NCBI GenBank assembly: GCA_022567815.1
Contig: JADFGI010000158.1
Span: 1-7,117 of the forward strand
Source of the DNA: Nitrospinota bacterium
GTDB taxonomy: Bacteria > Nitrospinota > Nitrospinia > Nitrospinales > VA-1
Length of the DNA: 7,117 nucleotides
Direction of reading: 5' to 3'
The position numbers and the translations under genes were made by a program. The notes beneath the pieces are model-generated. The model saw only the letters and a list, made by a program, of their open reading frames with translations. It did not search any database and was not told where the DNA came from. Positions 1 through 6,000 of this stretch are shown here, in pieces (the stretch's first letter is position 1; the number at the start of each line of letters is the position of its first letter).

Positions 1-2
1 CG

Positions 3-101
3 ATTTCAGTGGACCATCTTGTTAGATTAAAAGATTTAAACTGGGAGGTCAAAGATGACCCGGACGCAAAGAGATATTCAACGAAAACCACGTGTATTTA
101 A
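3..101 (+). CDS. 3' end of an unidentified ORF entering from the left edge
   Basis: One forward frame is open from the window edge to a TAA at 99-101, giving 32 codons. The peptide is charged and hydrophilic, starting ISVDHLVRLKDLNWEV and ending in STKTTCI. It is too short for me to recognise a family. It could be the C-terminus of a real gene, because a Shine-Dalgarno-like AGGAG (117-121) follows the stop after a short gap, as between genes of an operon. A frame on the opposite strand is also open over much of this stretch, so chance cannot be excluded. The IS starts 26 bases after the stop. Confidence 0.3.
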   Translation: MSVDHLVRLKDLNWEVKDDPDAKRYSTKTTCI

Positions 102-127
102 TCATTCAAAAAAAATAGGAGACATAA

Positions 128-151
128 TGATCTTGCTCAGTAAAAGTGGAC
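128..151 (+). repeat. Left terminal inverted repeat of the IS3-family element
   Basis: These 24 bases match the reverse complement of 1354-1377 at 18 positions. The outer seven (TGATCTT) and the inner eight (AAGTGGAC, one mismatch just before it) are conserved, with a diverged middle. This is the expected transposase-binding end. The inner part overlaps the -35 element of a candidate transposase promoter. Confidence 0.9.
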
Positions 152-174
152 ACAAAGAAAGTGATGGATACAAT
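147..174 (+). promoter_or_regulatory. Candidate sigma-70-type promoter for the transposase genes
   Basis: TGGACA at 147-152 (5/6 match to TTGACA) and TACAAT at 169-174 (5/6 match to TATAAT) are 16 bases apart. The -35 element lies at the inner edge of the left inverted repeat, a common arrangement in IS3-family elements. Transcription would begin near 181, right at the ribosome-binding site of orfA. That supports ATG 194 rather than the upstream in-frame GTG at 146 as the start. The assignment rests on motif matching only. Confidence 0.45.
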
Positions 175-193
175 CATTTTTGGAGGTGTTCAA

Positions 194-490
194 ATGAGAA
201 AGAAACGCAGGCAATATACGAAAGAATTTAAAGTTGAAGCAGTCCGTTTGATTGTCGAAGAAGGCAGGCGCATTTCTGAGGTGGCTCGGGGTCTTGGAAT
301 TAATGAGAATTTATTGCATCGTTGGAATAAGAAGTATGAGGAAGGGAAAATAGAGCCTTTCCCTGGCAAGGGTCGTTTAAGTCCCGAGGATGAGGAGTTG
401 CGCCAGTTAAGGAGAGAGAACAAACGTCTTCGCATGGAGCGTGACATATTAAAAAAAGCAGTGGCCATCTTCTCGGAGGAACCGCAATGA
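194..490 (+). CDS. IS3-family transposase OrfA (helix-turn-helix DNA-binding subunit)
   Basis: This 98-residue protein is the regulatory, end-binding partner of the IS3-family transposase. It opens with the basic motif MRKKRRQYTKEFKVEAV. A helix-turn-helix follows (about residues 20-45, with RISEVARGLGINENLLHRW). The second half is a charged, leucine-containing helix (about 60-90, including ELRQLRRENKRLRMERDILKKA), the usual leucine-zipper-like oligomerisation region. ATG 194 is chosen because GGAGG at 182-186 sits 7 bases upstream; the frame also opens at a GTG at 146, but that lies in the inverted repeat and has no ribosome-binding site. The stop (488-490) overlaps the orfB ATG (487-489). 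An A7 run near the 3' end allows an OrfAB fusion. Confidence 0.93.
   Translation: MRKKRRQYTKEFKVEAVRLIVEEGRRISEVARGLGINENLLHRWNKKYEEGKIEPFPGKGRLSPEDEELRQLRRENKRLRMERDILKKAVAIFSEEPQ
451..457 (+). promoter_or_regulatory. A7 programmed -1 frameshift site joining OrfA to OrfB
   Basis: Seven A residues sit in the orfA frame as A-AAA-AAA, with codons 452-454 and 455-457, which is the slippery-heptamer arrangement. After a -1 slip the new frame reads through 457-486 without a stop and enters orfB at its ATG, adding SSGHLLGGTA before OrfB residue 1. IS3-family elements make their active OrfAB transposase this way. A GGAGG at 475-479 may raise slippage as an internal Shine-Dalgarno as well as serve orfB initiation. 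Confidence 0.75.
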
Positions 491-1347
491 AGTATGTTTT
501 CATACTGGCTCACCGAGGAGCATTTCCAGTTAGTTTGATGTGTCGAACTTTGGAAGTGGGTAATAGTGGGTTCTATGCCTGGCTGAAACGTCCCGAAAGC
601 CCACGCAGCCAAAAGAACCGACGATTGCTGGTGGAGATCAAAGCTGTTCATCAGAAGAGTCGAAAAACATATGGGAGCCCCAGAATCCATGCAGAGTTGA
701 ACGAAAGTGGCCACGCTTGTAGCAGATATCGGGTAGCTCGTCTGATGCGCCAGCATGGAATCGTTTCCAAACACAAACGAAAGTTCCGGTTAACGACAAA
801 CTCCGTTCATTCCTATCCAGTAGCTGAGAATCAGTTACAGCGGCAGTTTGATGTTTCCAAACCCAATCAATGCTGGGTGTCAGATATCACGTATATCCCA
901 ACCCGCGAAGGCTGGTTGTACCTGGCGATAACGCTGGATTTATATCACCGAAAAGTTATTGGCTGGGCCATGGATCGATGGATCACCCGGCAACTGGTAA
1001 TTGACGCTTTAAATATGGCAATCAAGAATGGATGTCTGAAATCGGAACTGCTTCATCATTCCGACCGTGGGGTTCAGTACGCCAGCAATGAGTTTCGTGG
1101 TTTATTGAAGACTCATGCAATTCAGTGCAGTATGAGCAGAAAAGGGAACTGTTGGGATAATGCTGTGGCGGAAAGTTTCTTCCACACCTTAAAGGTGGAG
1201 TTGATTCAAGGAAAGATTTACGATACCCGGCAGGAAGCAAAAATAGATATTTTTGATTACATTGAAATATTTTATAACCGGCAACGCCGCCATTCATATC
1301 TCGGTTATCTCAGTCCGGTAGACTTCGAGAAAAAGAATGCGGCTTAA
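487..1347 (+). CDS. IS3-family transposase OrfB (DDE catalytic domain)
   Basis: This 286-residue protein is the catalytic part of the IS3-family transposase, which cuts and joins element ends in an rve-type RNase H fold. The triad is visible as D133 (CWVSDITYI), D193 (HHSDRGVQY) and E229 (NAVAESFFHTLK), with 35 residues between the last two, exactly the DD(35)E spacing. The N-terminal part carries the HTH_21-like region common to the family (about 45-100, with KTYGSPRIHAEL). The C-terminus keeps the standard YNRQRRHSYLGYLSP. Length and motifs indicate a full, undamaged copy. Its ATG overlaps the orfA stop as ATGA behind GGAGG at 475-479, so it can be made alone or as an OrfAB fusion by frameshifting at 451-457. 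Confidence 0.96.
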   Translation: MKYVFILAHRGAFPVSLMCRTLEVGNSGFYAWLKRPESPRSQKNRRLLVEIKAVHQKSRKTYGSPRIHAELNESGHACSRYRVARLMRQHGIVSKHKRKFRLTTNSVHSYPVAENQLQRQFDVSKPNQCWVSDITYIPTREGWLYLAITLDLYHRKVIGWAMDRWITRQLVIDALNMAIKNGCLKSELLHHSDRGVQYASNEFRGLLKTHAIQCSMSRKGNCWDNAVAESFFHTLKVELIQGKIYDTRQEAKIDIFDYIEIFYNRQRRHSYLGYLSPVDFEKKNAA

Positions 1348-1353
1348 TTAATT

Positions 1354-1377
1354 GTCCACTAATAACGGGGAAGATCA
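1354..1377 (-). repeat. Right terminal inverted repeat of the IS3-family element
   Basis: This is the reverse-complement partner of 128-151 (18/24 matches), starting GTCCACT and ending AAGATCA. It lies six bases after the orfB stop. Read on the minus strand it also supplies the last five codons and the TAG stop of the adjacent unknown ORF. Confidence 0.9.
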
Positions 1378-1832
1378 CTATTAAAACCACTGCCTATTTC
1401 AAATTTCACAAAAAACAAAGCCATAAAGACCCCAGATCCTCCTCCTCCTTCCCAAATCTCTAAAACATGGATTCCATTTTTCAATTTGCCGAGCCATTCA
1501 TAGTCAAAGAAACTACCATCATCACGGTTCAAATTTAACCTACCTTGATCGACAGTATAACTATCCTTAAAATATTCATTTGTATCATTTGCCGCCAGCA
1601 CATCAACTGAAACGGTATGCGGCCTCGCCCCATCGGACATCCAATTTGAAAATTCCGCTATCAAACCAGGGTGTATATGTTTTCCCTCTAACATAAATTT
1701 TTCATTTACCTCTTGGATGTAATCGTCAATATTTTTGCTTGCTTCGTTTTTTGAGCCTTCAAATACAAGTAAAACCAAAAGTACCAAAGATAATGGTAAA
1801 TATAATTTTAAGAATATCTGCCTGTTAAGCAT
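1359..1832 (-). CDS. Unknown N-terminally anchored or exported protein, 3' end replaced by IS sequence
   Basis: I do not recognise this 157-residue protein. ATG 1832 is chosen over the upstream in-frame ATG at 1877 because AGAGGTGGG stands just before it and a hydrophobic N-terminus follows directly. Residues 7-24 (LKLYLPLSLVLLVLLVF) form an uncleaved anchor or a signal peptide with no obvious cleavage site. The rest is mixed polar sequence with a glycine-rich stretch IWEGGGGSG (126-134) followed by beta-like FMALFFVKFEIGSG. The last host codon is S152; residues 153-157 (DLPRY) and the stop lie inside the right IS repeat, so the native C-terminus is probably lost or altered. It is AT-rich compared with the ABC gene. 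It may be a truncated accessory-region gene, and its function cannot be inferred from context. Confidence 0.6.
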   Translation of the reverse strand: MLNRQIFLKLYLPLSLVLLVLLVFEGSKNEASKNIDDYIQEVNEKFMLEGKHIHPGLIAEFSNWMSDGARPHTVSVDVLAANDTNEYFKDSYTVDQGRLNLNRDDGSFFDYEWLGKLKNGIHVLEIWEGGGGSGVFMALFFVKFEIGSGFNSDLPRY

Positions 1833-1905
1833 TAAACCCACCTCTGTAAACGCTTTTCGTGACCGTCCCACTTTCACGGAATTACTTAAGCAATTAAATG
1901 TTTTT

Positions 1906-1971
1906 TCATTTATTTTTATCCATCCACTCCGCCGCCAGTTTTTGAGCTTTGGCGATTTGGTCAGAGGACAT
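1906..1971 (-). pseudogene. C-terminal remnant of a Sel1-repeat-like protein
   Basis: On the minus strand, 21 codons ending in TGA (1906-1908) begin MSSDQIAKAQKLAAEW and finish with a lysine/asparagine tail. This closely resembles the tail after the last repeat of many Sel1-like (SLR) proteins (MTPEQIAEAQRLAREW pattern, from memory). No Sel1 repeats precede it: the same frame continues upstream only as low-complexity codons and stops at a TAG shortly beyond. It therefore looks like the 3' scar of a deleted gene, broken at the repeat-like hairpin 1975-2005. A chance resemblance is possible in so short a stretch. The unknown ORF starting at 1832 would have been the next gene downstream. Confidence 0.45.
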
Positions 1972-1974
1972 GAA

Positions 1975-2005
1975 AAGAAAAGGAAAAGGGGTCAAGTCTT
2001 TTCTT
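1975..2005. repeat. Short hairpin with GGGGTCAAGTCTT motif, possible dispersed repeat
   Basis: AAGAAAAG (1975-1982) and CTTTTCTT (1998-2005) are perfect 8-bp inverted arms around a 15-base loop containing GGGGTCAAGT. The motif AAAAGGGGTCAAGTCTT resembles short dispersed sequences I recall near REP-associated transposases in various bacteria. It abuts the Sel1-like remnant exactly where homology to that protein ends, which fits a recombination or insertion junction. The remaining bases to 2120 show no gene or clear terminator. Confidence 0.35.
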
Positions 2006-2120
2006 AACTACTTACTTTCATCAATGAGTTGCGATAAGTGACATTCGCGTTTAAACATTGGTCTCACGGTTAAGATATTCTACACGATTTTAAGCGGCTT
2101 CTTTTATTTCCCCTGAGTTT

Positions 2121-3884
2121 TCAAAAACTTGTTTTTGGTAATGTATTTTTCCCTTGAGGTTCAATCTGCAGGCTTTTCAGGGTGTACAACCGATGATAAA
2201 GCCCCTGGCTTTCCATCAGCTCTTGATGGGTTCCTGATTCAACAATCTTCCCTTTGTCTAAAACCATGATTTTGTCGGCATTGTGTATGGTGGACAGGCG
2301 GTGGGCGATGACAAACGTGGTTCGCCCCTGCATCAACCGCTCCAGGGCTTCCTGTATCAGTAGCTCGGATTCGTTGTCCAGGGCCGAGGTGGCTTCGTCC
2401 AATATCAGCAGGCGGGGATTTTTCAGAATCGTCCGGGCGATGGCGATGCGCTGGCGCTGTCCGGCGGACAGGCGGATACCTTTCTCGCCGACGATGGTCT
2501 GGTAGCCTTCTGGACAATCCATGATAAAATTGTGCGCGTTGGCCGCTTTGGCTGATGCGATGATTTCTTCCTGCGTCGCTCCCTGTTTGGCGTATTCGAT
2601 ATTTTCCTGGATGGAGCCGCCGAACATCAGGGTTTCCTGGGGGACAAACCCGATCTGGCTCCAGTAGCTATTGAGGCTGACTTCCTTCAGCGGGGTTCCG
2701 TCTATGCGGATCTCACCGGCAACGGGATCGTAAAATCGGTGCAGGAGTTGGATGAGGGTACTCTTTCCGGCTCCGCTGGGGCCGACGAGGGCAATCACCT
2801 GCCCGGGTTCGGCGGAAAAACTGATTCCATGCAAAACTTCCCTGTCCTCGCGGTAATGGAATCGAACCTTGTCAAATTCCACTTTGCCGGTGATGGTGGG
2901 TAGAAGGATGTCCCGCGCGTCGTCGCGAACGTCTTCTTTGGTGTCGAGAATTTCAAAAACCCGCTTGCTGGCGCCCACGCCTTCCTGGAGTCGGGTATAC
3001 ATTCTCGCAAAACTGCCCATCGGTCCGGCTATGATGGTGGCGTAAAGGATGAAGGCAATCAGTTCACCGGGGCTGATCCCGCCGGTGATCACTTCCCGCC
3101 CGCCATACCACAGCAGGACCAGGGAGGTGGTGAATGCAATGAAGCCGATGGAGGGTCCGAAAAAGGAGGAAATGATGACGCGTTTCTTGGCGCTTTGAAA
3201 GCTGTCTTCCACGGCATCTGAAAACCGCTCGGCCTCAAGACCTGAGCGGACAAATGATTTGACCACCTGGATATTGGAAATATTTTCCTCCAGAATAATG
3301 GTGGATGTGGCCAGTTTGTCCTGAATTTCGGTGGACAGTCGTTTCAGCTTTCTGCCAAAGGTTTTGGCGAACAGGACCAGGATCGGGGCCAGCACCAGAA
3401 TCATAAAGGTTAATTTCCAGTTCATGTAAATTATGATTAAAATACCGCCAAATAATCGAATAGATTGCTGGAGCGCGGTTGCCGGGATGTCGGTGATGAG
3501 GTTTTCCAGGGTGGTCACGTCGTTGGTCATGCGCGACATGATCTCGCCGGTCCGCCGTTTGGCGAAAAAACTGAGGGACAGGGTTTGCAGGTGTTGGAAT
3601 ATTTTTTTGCGGAAATCGGTGATAATGCGTTTTTCCGTCAGGTCAAACAAATAATTGTGGGCGGTGGAGCATATCAGTTGCAGGAAAAAAAGAAGCCCAA
3701 TGTTAATGGCGATGTTGTTCAACATGGAAAGGTCTTTCTTGACCATGACCACATCAACAAGGTCTTTTATTAGCAGGGGAACCGCTAGGTTGGTCAGTGA
3801 AGCGGCGGCAAGAAACACACTGCCGATGATCAACGCGGTTTTGTATGGCAAAAGGAGCCTTATCAGGCGTTTGTATTGTTCCAT
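2121..3884 (-). CDS. Half-size ABC exporter (fused permease and ATPase), MsbA/multidrug type
   Basis: This 587-residue protein is a type IV (ABCB-like) exporter that works as a homodimer or heterodimer in the inner membrane, using ATP to move lipids, drugs or peptides outward. The N-terminal permease has about six membrane spans (roughly 15-37, 58-80, 140-156, 157-174, 242-262, 272-292), with SFFAKRRTGEIMSRMTNDV (105-123) as the usual first coupling region. The ATPase shows A-loop Y344, Walker A GPSGAGKST (368-376), Q-loop Q416, signature LSAGQ (472-476; consensus LSGGQ), Walker B LLILDE (492-497), D-loop SALD and switch H528. All catalytic residues are present. The start has no clear Shine-Dalgarno. 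Length fits MsbA (about 580), but substrate cannot be told, so no symbol is given. It is divergent from the TPR gene. Confidence 0.95.
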   Translation of the reverse strand: MEQYKRLIRLLLPYKTALIIGSVFLAAASLTNLAVPLLIKDLVDVVMVKKDLSMLNNIAINIGLLFFLQLICSTAHNYLFDLTEKRIITDFRKKIFQHLQTLSLSFFAKRRTGEIMSRMTNDVTTLENLITDIPATALQQSIRLFGGILIIIYMNWKLTFMILVLAPILVLFAKTFGRKLKRLSTEIQDKLATSTIILEENISNIQVVKSFVRSGLEAERFSDAVEDSFQSAKKRVIISSFFGPSIGFIAFTTSLVLLWYGGREVITGGISPGELIAFILYATIIAGPMGSFARMYTRLQEGVGASKRVFEILDTKEDVRDDARDILLPTITGKVEFDKVRFHYREDREVLHGISFSAEPGQVIALVGPSGAGKSTLIQLLHRFYDPVAGEIRIDGTPLKEVSLNSYWSQIGFVPQETLMFGGSIQENIEYAKQGATQEEIIASAKAANAHNFIMDCPEGYQTIVGEKGIRLSAGQRQRIAIARTILKNPRLLILDEATSALDNESELLIQEALERLMQGRTTFVIAHRLSTIHNADKIMVLDKGKIVESGTHQELMESQGLYHRLYTLKSLQIEPQGKNTLPKTSF

Positions 3885-4066
3885 GGTCTGAGTGATTTGT
3901 GGTTTTGGAAATACTTTCTTAAAATTGAAGCGAGGTATTGTAGTATTCTTGGACGCAATAGAAAACCTTTAGTTCCTGTTTTGGCTTGGGAAACGGGCTC
4001 TCTAAAATGATAGTTGGAGATAATCCGGTATTTAATTTACATGAAAAAGAAGTGCTTTGCATAACC

Positions 4067-4222
4067 CGTCGTTGCGAGGAGCGTTAGCGACGAAGCCGTT
4101 ATAATATTCCGAAGCTTTCGTGCCCCGAAGGGGTAAATCCAGAGACCCTGGGTCTACCCCTTCGGGGCATGAAGGCAAAGGTGGAATATCACAGCCACGC
4201 CGCTTCGCGGCTCGCGATGACG
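4067..4222. repeat. Nested palindromic intergenic repeat, copy A
   Basis: The outer ends pair as CGTCGTTGCGAG (4067-4078) with CTCGCGATGACG (4211-4222), 10 of 12 positions complementary, and both flanks contain GCGACGAAGC/GCCGCTTCGC-like palindromic units. Inside, ATATTCC (4104-4110) pairs with GGAATAT (4183-4189). A perfect 15-bp stem follows (4121-4135 with 4155-4169), and the centre AGACCCTGGGTCT (4143-4155) is itself a palindrome. The outer motif resembles the CGTCATTGCGAGGAGCG family of dispersed repeats seen in many proteobacterial and related genomes (from memory). It contains no gene. It shares a 40-nt core with the repeat at 6001-6114. Confidence 0.8.
4121..4169. repeat. Perfect 15-bp inverted repeat at the centre of copy A
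   Basis: TGCCCCGAAGGGGTA at 4121-4135 is the exact reverse complement of TACCCCTTCGGGGCA at 4155-4169. Each arm also contains its own small palindrome (CCCCGAAGGGG, CCCCTTCGGGG). The loop holds AGACCCTGGGTCT, a 6-bp inverted pair around one base. As RNA it would form a very stable rod. There is no T-run on either side, so it is not a standard intrinsic terminator, although it could still block or process transcripts. Confidence 0.85.
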
Positions 4223-4303
4223 TATAGGATAGGCTAAGGGTAAACTCCATGAAGATTATCCATGTTTTGCAAAGGTCTGAATAAAAAAGGGGAGAATTTT
4301 TTC

Positions 4304-5935
4304 ATGTCATTGCTCAAAATTTCAATTCTGGGTTTCGTAGTGTTTTTTGCGTTGGCCCCCGTTTTGACGTTCGCGGAATCCCCGGCTCAGACGAAATTGG
4401 GAAAAATAGATTTTCCGACCTCAGGTTCTGGCGTGGCGGAACAGCATTTTCTCAGAGGTGTGGCCGCCTTGCACTCGTTCTGGTACGAGGAGGCCTTGAC
4501 GGCTTTTCGCCAGTCCACGAAAACTGACCCTGACTTTGTCATGGGCTATTGGGGCGAGGCCATGGCTTACAATCATCCTCTTTGGGAACAACAAGATGCT
4601 CAGGCGGCGCGGGCCGCGCTTAAGAATATCAGGGACATGACCAAAATCACCGCCAGGGAACGGGCCTACGTTGGCGCGGTCAAATTGCTTTACGGGGAAG
4701 GGGATAAACGATCCCGCGACGAGGCCTATTCAAGGGCGATGGAAAACATCACCCTCGGCTATCCTGAGGATTTGGAAGCCGCGTGCTTTTATTCTCTGTC
4801 TTTGCTGGGAAGGGCCCGAGACACTGATAATAAATTTCGCCTTCGGGTTCAGGCGGGCGCGATTGCGATGGATGTATTCAGTAAGAACCCCGATCACCCC
4901 TGCGCGGCCCATTATACCATTCATGCTTTCGATCACCCGGATCTTGCGATCCTTGCGTTGCCCGCGGCCCGTCGCTTTGCACGGATCGCTCCCGCCTCGC
5001 ATCACGCCCAGCACATGCCCGCGCATATTTTCCTGCAACTCGGCATGTGGCCGGAGGCCGCCGCCTCAAACGAGGCCGGTTGGAAAAGCTCGGTGGACTG
5101 GGCACAGCGTGAGCGTCTTTCCAGGGGCCATCGAGGTTACCATAGCTTGCAGTGGCTCCATTATGTGTATCTCCAGCAGGGGCGCACCAAAAAAGCGGAC
5201 GAGGTGTTCCGCCTCAAGCTGAAGGATATGATGGACGAGGACAGGGAATCGAAAGCTCTGGGGTCTGCCGCCAGCAAACAAGTGGGAAAATATTATGAAC
5301 GCATGGTGGCCGCCTCGGTGTTTGAAAAGGAGGATTGGGAATCAGCCTCAGCTCTCAAGGAGCCGCCTAAGGGGTGGAAGCCCAAGCCCTATTCCAAAGC
5401 CGCTCTCCATTTCGTCCGTGGATTTTCTGCGGCGATGCTGGGCCGACCTGAGGCCGATTCTCACCTTGCCAGCCTGAACGCCATTCGCGAAAAAGGTTTT
5501 GACGAAAACCGTTTTAAGCGCCCGGAGCGACTGGATATCTGGAGCCTTGAGATTCAGGCGGCGATTCGGGCATCGAACAAGGAATATGAAGAAGCGATCA
5601 CTTTGATGAAAAAGGCAACGGCCCTGGAAGAGAAACTCCCGGCTCCTTCTGGTCCACCACGGATTATCAAACCCACCTTTGAGTTGTTTGGGGAAATTCT
5701 CCTCCGCGCCGGCAAGCCAGAGGAAGCGGCGAAGCAATTCGCTATTTCCCTTTTGCGTCATCCGAATCGGGCGCGTTCTCTGTTGGGCGCGGCGCGGGCC
5801 GCGGCTGACAGCGGTGACAGGGAAGTGGCCATCGCCGGGTATTTAAAATTTCTTGCTGTTTGGGCGCAGGCCGACCCGGACCTGCCGGAGTTGAGCGAAG
5901 CCAGGAGCTATCTGGAAAAACATAAGGCCCCGTAA
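4304..5935 (+). CDS. Secreted TPR-like protein with a histidine-rich core, function unknown
   Basis: This 543-residue protein starts at ATG 4304, where GGGGAG (4289-4294) lies 9 bases upstream and a signal peptide follows directly (MSLLKISILGFVVFFALAPV, likely cut after LTFA at 24). An upstream in-frame ATG at 4262 would add 14 residues before the signal and lacks a good site. The mature protein is helical with TPR-like units: about 45-90 (EQHFLRGVAALHSFWYEEALTAF), 285-303, 415-445 and 455-515. The middle carries NHPLW (90-94), HYTIHAFDHPD (203-213) and SHHAQHMPAHIF (232-243). I recall the same HxxIHxxDHP and HMPxHIF patterns in uncharacterised TPR proteins of many Gram-negatives, so this is a conserved family. 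A periplasmic scaffold, or an enzyme using the histidines for metal, is possible but unproven. Confidence 0.85.
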   Translation: MSLLKISILGFVVFFALAPVLTFAESPAQTKLGKIDFPTSGSGVAEQHFLRGVAALHSFWYEEALTAFRQSTKTDPDFVMGYWGEAMAYNHPLWEQQDAQAARAALKNIRDMTKITARERAYVGAVKLLYGEGDKRSRDEAYSRAMENITLGYPEDLEAACFYSLSLLGRARDTDNKFRLRVQAGAIAMDVFSKNPDHPCAAHYTIHAFDHPDLAILALPAARRFARIAPASHHAQHMPAHIFLQLGMWPEAAASNEAGWKSSVDWAQRERLSRGHRGYHSLQWLHYVYLQQGRTKKADEVFRLKLKDMMDEDRESKALGSAASKQVGKYYERMVAASVFEKEDWESASALKEPPKGWKPKPYSKAALHFVRGFSAAMLGRPEADSHLASLNAIREKGFDENRFKRPERLDIWSLEIQAAIRASNKEYEEAITLMKKATALEEKLPAPSGPPRIIKPTFELFGEILLRAGKPEEAAKQFAISLLRHPNRARSLLGAARAAADSGDREVAIAGYLKFLAVWAQADPDLPELSEARSYLEKHKAP

Positions 5936-6000
5936 CCGGACGGGGAGCATCAGGGCTGGCAGGATGAAGGAAAAGTCGCAAACACGCGGGTTTCCACTAT

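Larger units (their letters stand above)
128..1377 (+). mobile_element. Complete IS3-family insertion sequence (1250 bp)
   Basis: The element is bounded by imperfect inverted repeats that start TGATCTT at the left and end AAGATCA at the right, so it has the 5'-TG...CA-3' tips usual for IS3-family elements. Between them lie two overlapping ORFs: a helix-turn-helix OrfA in one frame and a DDE transposase OrfB in the -1 frame. The 1250-bp length is typical of the family. All functional parts look intact, so the copy may be active. No 3- or 4-bp target duplication is visible: the left flank ends ATAA and the right flank starts CTAT. The element is AT-richer than the ABC, TPR and prenyltransferase genes. 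OrfB's C-terminal RQRRHSYLGYLSP motif suggests the IS3 or a closely related subgroup; this is from memory. Confidence 0.95.
3885..4303. other. Divergent intergenic region between ABC exporter and TPR gene
   Basis: This 419-base gap must hold the promoters of both divergent genes, but I see no promoter pair strong enough to name. Its middle (4067-4222) is a nested palindromic repeat. Between the repeat and the TPR gene is a tiny ORF, MKIIHVLQRSE (4249-4284), with a weak AAGGG upstream, which might be an upstream leader or chance. The long minus-strand frame across the repeat is an artefact of its symmetric GC-rich sequence. Confidence 0.6.

Noticed and set aside
8..15. AGTGGACC near the left edge as the inner end of a second IS copy
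   Set aside because: Only seven bases resemble the IS inverted repeat and the TGATCTT tip is absent at the right distance.
146..193. GTG at 146 as the start of OrfA
   Set aside because: It lies in the left inverted repeat, overlaps the candidate -35 element, has no Shine-Dalgarno, and adds residues unlike usual OrfA N-termini; ATG 194 has GGAGG at 7 bases.
127..228. ORF from ATG 127 with AGGAG upstream
   Set aside because: Apart from its first base it is read entirely from IS sequence in a frame unrelated to orfA and stops after about 33 codons; kept only as a clue about the pre-insertion site.
190..774. 194-codon minus-strand ORF opposite the transposase genes
   Set aside because: It is an antisense shadow of orfA and orfB, which are strongly supported by motifs and start signals.
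1735..2007. 90-codon plus-strand ORF across 1735-2007
   Set aside because: It is antisense to the exported protein and the Sel1-like remnant, with no recognisable motif and low-complexity C-terminus.
2122..2137. CAAAAACTTGTTTTTG palindrome at the ABC 3' end as a terminator
   Set aside because: It is AT-rich, lies within the last codons, and no GC stem or T-run follows the stop on the minus strand.
4032..4250. 72-codon minus-strand ORF in the ABC-TPR gap
   Set aside because: It runs across the palindromic repeat copy A, whose GC-rich symmetric sequence leaves chance frames open; no RBS or protein-like composition.
5928..5945. Hairpin CCCCGT...ACGGGG across the TPR stop codon, as an intrinsic terminator
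   Set aside because: The 6-bp GC stem is real, but no T-run follows (AGCATCAGG), so it does not fit a standard rho-independent terminator.
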